The translations under genes and the position numbers were made by a program. A DNA stretch of 53,644 nt. Source: Deltaproteobacteria bacterium UBA2409. GTDB taxonomy: Bacteria > Bdellovibrionota_C > UBA2361 > DDRT01. The DNA lies in contig DDRT01000012.1 in assembly GCA_002343185.1 (NCBI GenBank), positions 38,780 to 92,423 on the forward strand, given 5' to 3'. Shown here piece by piece: positions 49,274-53,644 of the stretch (positions within the stretch are counted from its first letter, which is position 1; each line of letters starts with the position of its first letter). A model generated the notes under the pieces. It did no database searches. It was not told the DNA's origin and worked only from the letters and a program-made list of their open reading frames with translations.

Positions 49274-50506
49274 TTACCAAGTACCTAACTCTTTATATCC
49301 TTCAACAAATTTTGCTCGAAGGATAGGAAGTTTCTTCTCTAGTATCGAGCTAATTAGAATAACAGTAATTCCTATTACTCCTAAGGTTGCCCATGAACCA
49401 AAGTCAACTCTTGTCACCACTGTTGATAACATCGACAATACTGACACTAGAAATGCTATTACTCCTCCACCTAGAAGAATCTTACTCCTTCTGACAATTG
49501 ATAATAGGATGAAACCTACTGAGAAGATCAGCGAAACTCCACAACTAAGTATCATCTCATTTGAGTATGGAGAGAGAAGTGCTACAAAAAGTATTACTCC
49601 TAATCCAATATTCTCAACTTCCCTTTTTGCAAAAGTAAGTAACTGGGCGATTCCTATAACAAGAACTCCAATTATACTTCCAAATGTTATAAGAAGATTT
49701 GACTCATAAGGAATTACCCCATCAGTCAAAAGATAAGCACCTACTAAACCAATAAGCCCAGAGATAAGCTCAAATGGCTTAACTAGTAGCTCATCATTAG
49801 TGAAGAGATTCACTACAGCACTTATCACTATCCCACCAACTATGAGAACCATTCCATGAGCAATTTCTTCAAATGGATGAGCTCCAATAGTTCTAACTGC
49901 AAGTGCTACAGGTGTAATCCATAAGATTAGCTTTGCAAATTGTTCCTCTAATGTACCAGCTGATCTAAAATTCTTAGCATAAATTGCAGCTGCACAGCTT
50001 AAGATTATAAAAACTGAAACAGAACCTACATCCCTTAGCGGAATAAGTAGTGTTGAGGCTCCTAGCAAAAACAAAATACTAAGTTTTGTGTATCCTTCTC
50101 CATGTAGCACTCTAAACCCTAAAATTGCTGTTGGAATTACGACCAACATAGAAATTATTGATAACACTATTGAAGTCTCAATACTTATAGCAGGTACTAT
50201 TCTCCAATAAGTTGAGTATTCAACATCTCTAATAAATAGTGCACCTAATAAAGCAAAAAAAGGTGCTATAAGACCCAAAGCTAAACCAACTGAGACTCTT
50301 CCGCCTTTTCCTTCCTTTAAACGAGTTCCACTGAATATACCAACACCCAAAAGAGCCACTATAAAGCTCAAAAAACCTCCTATAGTTAACTCTGAAATAG
50401 GAGAAGTGACCCCTTGAACAAGAGCCAAAGTAGCACTGCTCCCTATTGCAAGAACTCCAAGATATCTAAGTAACCTTGGTATGTTTGAAAAAATATTATT
50501 ATCCAT
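49274..50506 (-). CDS. polytopic membrane protein, 410 aa, unknown
   Basis: I do not recognise this protein. It has about twelve hydrophobic helices with short loops, few charged residues and no catalytic motif. One slightly longer loop carries AHPFEEIAHG with two His and two Glu, possible metal ligands. It lies 9 bases after pspA and is followed by a GC hairpin. Position directly after pspA suggests a role in the same membrane-stress response, perhaps as PspA's membrane anchor (the job of PspB/PspC elsewhere, which are absent). That is inference from order only. Confidence 0.7.
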   Translation of the reverse strand: MDNNIFSNIPRLLRYLGVLAIGSSATLALVQGVTSPISELTIGGFLSFIVALLGVGIFSGTRLKEGKGGRVSVGLALGLIAPFFALLGALFIRDVEYSTYWRIVPAISIETSIVLSIISMLVVIPTAILGFRVLHGEGYTKLSILFLLGASTLLIPLRDVGSVSVFIILSCAAAIYAKNFRSAGTLEEQFAKLILWITPVALAVRTIGAHPFEEIAHGMVLIVGGIVISAVVNLFTNDELLVKPFELISGLIGLVGAYLLTDGVIPYESNLLITFGSIIGVLVIGIAQLLTFAKREVENIGLGVILFVALLSPYSNEMILSCGVSLIFSVGFILLSIVRRSKILLGGGVIAFLVSVLSMLSTVVTRVDFGSWATLGVIGITVILISSILEKKLPILRAKFVEGYKELGTW

Positions 50507-50515
50507 AAAAGCTCC

Positions 50516-51109
50516 TTAATTCTGCTTAATTGAATCTAAAAGTTGACTGAGTCTTTGATTTTCTTCATGTGACTCAAACTCACCTGCTAGTGTATCCTGA
50601 GCGGTATCTAAACTTGTTATAGTTTCATCCCACCTGTTAAAGATCTCCTCTAAGTCTAGTTCGGGATCTGCCAGAACCTCTGCCTTAGCGGCACGAACTT
50701 TGAAGATATTCTTTTTTTGCTCAAGAATTCTAAGTTTTTCTTCTACCTGATGAATCTCTTTCGATAACTTATCCTCATGGACTTTTTGCTGGATTGCCAT
50801 CTCAAGGCCAAGCTTTGCTTTTTTCTTTAACTGTTCATGACGCTTCAAGCATTCAATCGCCTTTTCACGATCAGCAGTTGTCCTTGCTCTTTCGATCCAA
50901 AGAAGAGCTTCCTCCTCTTCGCTTTTAGCAAGCTGCTCTAGCTTAAGCCTTTCTGAATTAACATAATTAAGTCTGGCTTTCGCTTTTCCAAGATTGATTC
51001 TTGCTGTCTTTAGTGATGACTCAAGAATCGCTTCATGATTTTCAAGAGAACCGACCACTGTATCGATAGCTCCAAAAACTGTTGTTTTAATTTTTCTGAT
51101 TAATCTCAT
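50516..51109 (-). CDS. pspA: PspA/IM30 family envelope-stress protein
   Basis: A 197-aa, almost fully helical coiled-coil protein. The N-terminal amphipathic helix (RLIRKIKTTVFGAIDTVV) is followed by helices with heptad pattern, ESSLKTARINLGKAKARLN and REKAIECLKRHEQLKKKAKLGLEMA, as in PspA/Vipp1 (ESCRT-III fold). It supports damaged inner membranes. It is shorter than E. coli PspA (222 aa), and the usual QRR-type segment is altered. AAAGGAGATAAG precedes the ATG, which overlaps the stop of the 56-aa peptide gene. No PspB, PspC or PspF gene is near; a winged-helix gene is divergent. Confidence 0.87.
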   Translation of the reverse strand: MRLIRKIKTTVFGAIDTVVGSLENHEAILESSLKTARINLGKAKARLNYVNSERLKLEQLAKSEEEEALLWIERARTTADREKAIECLKRHEQLKKKAKLGLEMAIQQKVHEDKLSKEIHQVEEKLRILEQKKNIFKVRAAKAEVLADPELDLEEIFNRWDETITSLDTAQDTLAGEFESHEENQRLSQLLDSIKQN

Positions 51110-51276
51110 TTCTTATCTCCTTTATTAATGGAGGCACATCCTGAGATATTAGAAAGTCCAGGGTAGCTTTTACTGAAACAGTATTGAGATTGCGAGGTAG
51201 CTCTTAAATTGACTGCCCCGACTATCATTACTGAAATCAGTACTAAGTTAACTAACAGTAGACTTTTAATACTCAT
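51106..51276 (-). CDS. small membrane peptide, 56 aa, first gene of the pspA operon
   Basis: A short frame with a strong GGAGG 5 bases before its ATG and a 4-base overlap with pspA. One hydrophobic segment (SLLLVNLVLISVMIVGAV, residues 5-22) is followed by a short polar tail with two Cys (YCFSKSYPGLSNISGC) and a basic end. It may be a membrane anchor or an exported peptide with a disulfide; SQSQ after the helix could be a signal-peptidase region. I know no family for it. The GGAGG and the coupling make it a credible gene. Confidence 0.75.
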   Translation of the reverse strand: MSIKSLLLVNLVLISVMIVGAVNLRATSQSQYCFSKSYPGLSNISGCASINKGDKK

Positions 51277-51337
51277 ATAACCTCCGTCTTCTACTTATAG
51301 TTATCTCAATTTCGGAGGCTTTTGTTTACAAAATTGC

Positions 51338-51352
51338 CGTAACGATGTTACG
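51338..51352. promoter_or_regulatory. operator candidate CGTAAC-gat-GTTACG
   Basis: A perfect 6-bp inverted repeat with 3-base spacer, 62 bases upstream of the 56-aa gene in the divergent region. It shares the GTAAC/GTTAC half-site with 51435-51447. Candidate site for the winged-helix protein encoded at 51450. Confidence 0.55.
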
Positions 51353-51434
51353 TATCTGAATAATTTTGAAAATTATGTGCATTATCTGTCTATAAATACT
51401 GCTGATTATGTTATATATTTCTCAACACTTTTTT

Positions 51435-51447
51435 GTTACATTGTAAC
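51435..51447. promoter_or_regulatory. operator candidate GTTACA-t-TGTAAC
   Basis: A perfect 6-bp inverted repeat ending 2 bases before the ATG at 51450, over its ribosome-binding region. The position suits autoregulation. Half-site as in 51338-51352. Confidence 0.55.
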
Positions 51448-51449
51448 TT

Positions 51450-52217
51450 ATGAGATCTTTAGTCTCTGATTATGAGTTATTTTTCGGTACTGCCGCACTT
51501 TCTGCACACGCAGTTTCCCCATCTGGTTTTAGGCAAAGAGATCTTAAATTTTTTGTTGAGCTGTTTTCTAATTGGGTTGAAACCTCCTTAGAAAAGTTTT
51601 TCTTATCAACATATAACACTCAAATTGCACGATATCTCTCAAAGTTAGAAAAGGAGGGGTTTGCCCACAAAAAGGGATCAACTCCGATTTATAAACTAAC
51701 CAGAGTTGGAATGAGTGAGATACTTCGTGGGTTAACCAATAAAGACTATTCATCCAATCAAGCTCACTTTTTCTTTGTATGTTTTTTTATCAAAAACTAT
51801 TCTAGTCAGATAATGGATCTAATTGCTAAAGAAGGATCTATGTTTCCAAAGATCCTTCAAACTGAAATCGAAGAGTTTTTAGATCTTAAGCGCTTTTTAA
51901 AAGTACAAAGTAGTCTTCTTAATAAATCAATCGATAGACTTAAAATCAGATTAGAAGACGCAGAAAAGATCTCAATAAAAGTTAAAGAGGGTCTAAAGCA
52001 GTCAATTCCCGAGGAGGAATTACTTAATCAGATTGAATCTGAGTTTCCTTATGAACTAAATAATCAAAAGCCATTTGGTGAGCTTTTGAGGAACCTTCCT
52101 CCAAGTCAAAGAAAATGGGAACTCTTTGAGGGAGGTCGCCTAAGGGGCACAGAGCTTTTTTTACCTCTTTTGGAGCAGCTACTTTTATTTAGAAAACAGA
52201 TAGATCGGCTACTTTAG
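51450..52217 (+). CDS. winged-helix protein, putative regulator, 255 aa
   Basis: Residues about 1-95 look like a winged-helix DNA-binding domain: LSAHAVSPSGFRQRDLKFFVELF, then TYNTQIARYLSKLEKEGFAHKKGSTPIYKLTRVGMSEIL, where the recognition helix is followed by a beta-wing (each cited in part: IARYLSKLEKEGF and PIYKLTRVGMSE). The rest is helical, with coiled coil at 140-185. I cannot assign a family; it has PaaX/PadR-like design. It is divergent from the pspA operon with paired GTTAC palindromes between, so I infer that it controls that operon and itself. Confidence 0.7.
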   Translation: MRSLVSDYELFFGTAALSAHAVSPSGFRQRDLKFFVELFSNWVETSLEKFFLSTYNTQIARYLSKLEKEGFAHKKGSTPIYKLTRVGMSEILRGLTNKDYSSNQAHFFFVCFFIKNYSSQIMDLIAKEGSMFPKILQTEIEEFLDLKRFLKVQSSLLNKSIDRLKIRLEDAEKISIKVKEGLKQSIPEEELLNQIESEFPYELNNQKPFGELLRNLPPSQRKWELFEGGRLRGTELFLPLLEQLLLFRKQIDRLL

Positions 52218-52258
52218 ATCTATCAATCAACCTCAAATCACTGATAAGACAATATAGT

Positions 52259-53446
52259 ATGACCCGTAATGTATTGCTGGTTTTGTTCTTTGCTAATCTC
52301 GTCAATTATCTAGATCGCTTTATAATCTCGTCGATGGGTCCTGCAATTCAGAGCGACCTTGAACTTTCTAACTTTAGTTTGGGACTTTTATTTAGCGCAT
52401 TTATGATAGGGTACATGATGTTGTGCCCTGTTTTTGGAATTTTGGGTGATAGAGTTGTTCGAACCAAACTAATGTCACTATCGGTACTTGCCTGGTCTGT
52501 AGCAACACTTCTCGGAGGGTTTACTAGATCTTTTGTTCCATTGTTTGTAACCAGGCTATTTGTCGGAGTCGGTGAGGCTGGGTTTAGCACAGTTGTCCCT
52601 GCATATCTAAAGGATTTTAGCGACTCTGAGAAATCTACTAATAAATATCTCTCAGTTTTTTATTTAGCAATGCCAATAGGAGCAGCTTTAGGATTTGCTC
52701 TTGGTGGATATATGGCAAAAGAGTTTTCCTGGCAAAATGGATTAGTTATTGCGAGTTTACCTGGGTTTTTACTTGCACTTTTTATCTACAAACTTCCAAA
52801 ATCAGAGCCTAAGCAAAAAATAAAACCTGAAGGAAATCTCATTAAGATCGCAAAAGAGCTTTTTCTGATCAAAAATTACAGACTCTCTGTATTTGCTTAC
52901 ACTGCGTATACATTCACTTTAGGAGGGCTTGCTACCTGGGGTCCAAAGTTTGCTACTGCTGTTTATGAGCTTCCTATTGATAAGGTTTCACTATGGGTTG
53001 GGGTAGTTACACTTCTGAGTGCATTAGTTGGAACTCTTTTAGGAGCAAGGTTTGGAACAATTTTTGTTAAGGAAGGTGAAGCCGTTCAAGGATTAAGTAG
53101 ATTCTCAGGAATTTTATCAATTGTGGCATTTATATTTTGTATGCTTTCAATTTGGATGAATGATTTTTACTGGTTTTTAGGATTTTTATTTCTTGGTGAG
53201 GTTTTTCTATTTGCTCTAACTGCGCCAATAAACACTGCAATCTTAACATCAGCTCCCGCACATTATGCTGCAAGTTGTATAGCGATAAGTACATTTTGCA
53301 TTCATGTTTTAGGAGATTTTATATCTCCGCCACTTGTTGGACTCTTAGCTGATTATTTCTCATTTCAGATATCGATGAGTCTATTACCCTTGATGCTTCT
53401 AGTTGCATCGTATATTTGGCTTAGGCTTTCGGTTAGGGGTGGCTGA
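52259..53446 (+). CDS. MFS transporter, Spinster-like
   Basis: A 395-aa major facilitator protein with 12 predicted helices. NYLDRFIISSMGPAIQSDLELS in helix 1 and GILGDRVVRTKLM in the helix 2-3 loop (G-x-L-x-D-R) are MFS signatures. VGVGEAGFSTVVPAYLKDF resembles the Spns (sphingolipid transporter Spinster) branch. The substrate in bacteria of this branch is unknown. It lies 41 bases after the winged-helix gene on the same strand, so it might be cotranscribed. The reading frame is complete; only repeats follow. Confidence 0.88.
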   Translation: MTRNVLLVLFFANLVNYLDRFIISSMGPAIQSDLELSNFSLGLLFSAFMIGYMMLCPVFGILGDRVVRTKLMSLSVLAWSVATLLGGFTRSFVPLFVTRLFVGVGEAGFSTVVPAYLKDFSDSEKSTNKYLSVFYLAMPIGAALGFALGGYMAKEFSWQNGLVIASLPGFLLALFIYKLPKSEPKQKIKPEGNLIKIAKELFLIKNYRLSVFAYTAYTFTLGGLATWGPKFATAVYELPIDKVSLWVGVVTLLSALVGTLLGARFGTIFVKEGEAVQGLSRFSGILSIVAFIFCMLSIWMNDFYWFLGFLFLGEVFLFALTAPINTAILTSAPAHYAASCIAISTFCIHVLGDFISPPLVGLLADYFSFQISMSLLPLMLLVASYIWLRLSVRGG

Positions 53447-53510
53447 ATTTTATAATCTCATTCCTTTGAGCAGGATCAATTTTAAATATACCTATATTTT
53501 TAGAGAGTTG

Positions 53511-53584
53511 TGCCCCCTACCGGTTGCTCGAATTGCCCATTGGGGGTGAAGCGGCGAGAGGGGGCAGCGTCCAATGCCACTTAC
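53511..53584. repeat. GC-rich hairpin with GTAAGTGNCATTG word, right copy
   Basis: TGCCCCCT (53511-53518) pairs with AGGGGGCA (53559-53566). It is followed by caatgccacttac (53572-53584), the inverse of the word at 82-94. Base composition is far higher in G+C than the surroundings. No gene is visible from 53447 to the end. Confidence 0.55.
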
Positions 53585-53623
53585 ATTCAATTCTAAATTA
53601 TCAGTGCTTGAGAACTGATTTTT

Positions 53624-53644
53624 GAACACAGAGTGCTCAGAGTT
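53624..53644 (+). repeat. CACAGAG-type repeat, cut by the window end
   Basis: AACACAGAGTGCTCAGAGTT, two repeat words, opposite in orientation to those at 1-50. The window ends inside it. Confidence 0.5.

Overview
The window looks like a chromosomal contig from an AT-rich (roughly 35-40 % G+C by eye) Gram-negative bacterium that uses the standard code. An ADP-heptose epimerase (LPS inner core), TldD, PspA, class 2 PyrD, short-form QueF and a Tad/Flp pilus operon fit a deltaproteobacterial, Bdellovibrionota-like or similar uncultured lineage; I cannot fix the phylum. There is no transposase, integrase, phage or CRISPR gene. Both ends lie in the same dispersed repeat families (CACAGAG-type and GTAAGTGNCATTG), so the window may be a contig broken at repeats.

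Layout. 0.1-4.7 kb (minus): ugd, UDP-glucuronate decarboxylase, lepA and a hypothetical gene, tightly coupled. 4.8-12.4 kb (minus): a compact Tad operon (cpaE, flp pilin, cpaB, cpaF, tadB, tadC) ending in a receiver protein and a histidine kinase; no secretin is present. 12.4-18 kb: a hypothetical gene, a Nudix hydrolase, then a plus-strand run of a membrane glycosyltransferase, hldD, an acetyltransferase, arfB and a nucleoside phosphorylase. 18-22 kb (minus): pyrE-pyrD-pyrF-purT, with an MgtC-type gene upstream. 22.1-25.7 kb: tldD, a small secreted protein and the prepilin peptidase, flanked by two inverted copies of a 110-bp element. 25.7-27.9 kb: an Rrf2 regulator divergent from cysteine dioxygenase and a flavoprotein. 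27.8-33.3 kb (minus): secreted beta-propeller protein, exonuclease I, ribosomal protein THX (31 aa), secreted subtilase and queF. 33.4-35.8 kb: YdjM-like protein, tetR-AhpD-like operon, acetyltransferase. 36-41.5 kb (plus): DUF1800, DUF1501, an unknown protein and a phosphodiester-glycosidase-like protein. 41.4-47.3 kb: two large polytopic glycosyltransferase-type proteins, a tRNA-Pro locus with a decayed second copy, and a cystathionine gamma-synthase/lyase. 47.3-51.3 kb (minus): a 56-aa membrane peptide, PspA, a 410-aa membrane protein, a PlsC-type acyltransferase and YihY. 51.4-53.4 kb (plus): a winged-helix protein and an MFS transporter.

The most unusual material is non-coding. Small perfect palindromes (stems of 5-11 bp) sit at gene 3' ends, inside one another, and inside a duplicated tRNA-Pro gene that has been opened at two positions. 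A GGTCAGG palindrome family lies at six gene 3' ends and supplies the last codons and stop of two genes. On the protein side the best candidates for something new are the PspA envelope-stress-like operon with its small membrane peptide, divergent winged-helix gene and GTTAC palindromes; the Tad operon with a receiver protein whose N-terminus resembles a degenerate GspE/CpaF N-region; and the Rrf2/cysteine dioxygenase/flavoprotein module with a visible candidate operator.
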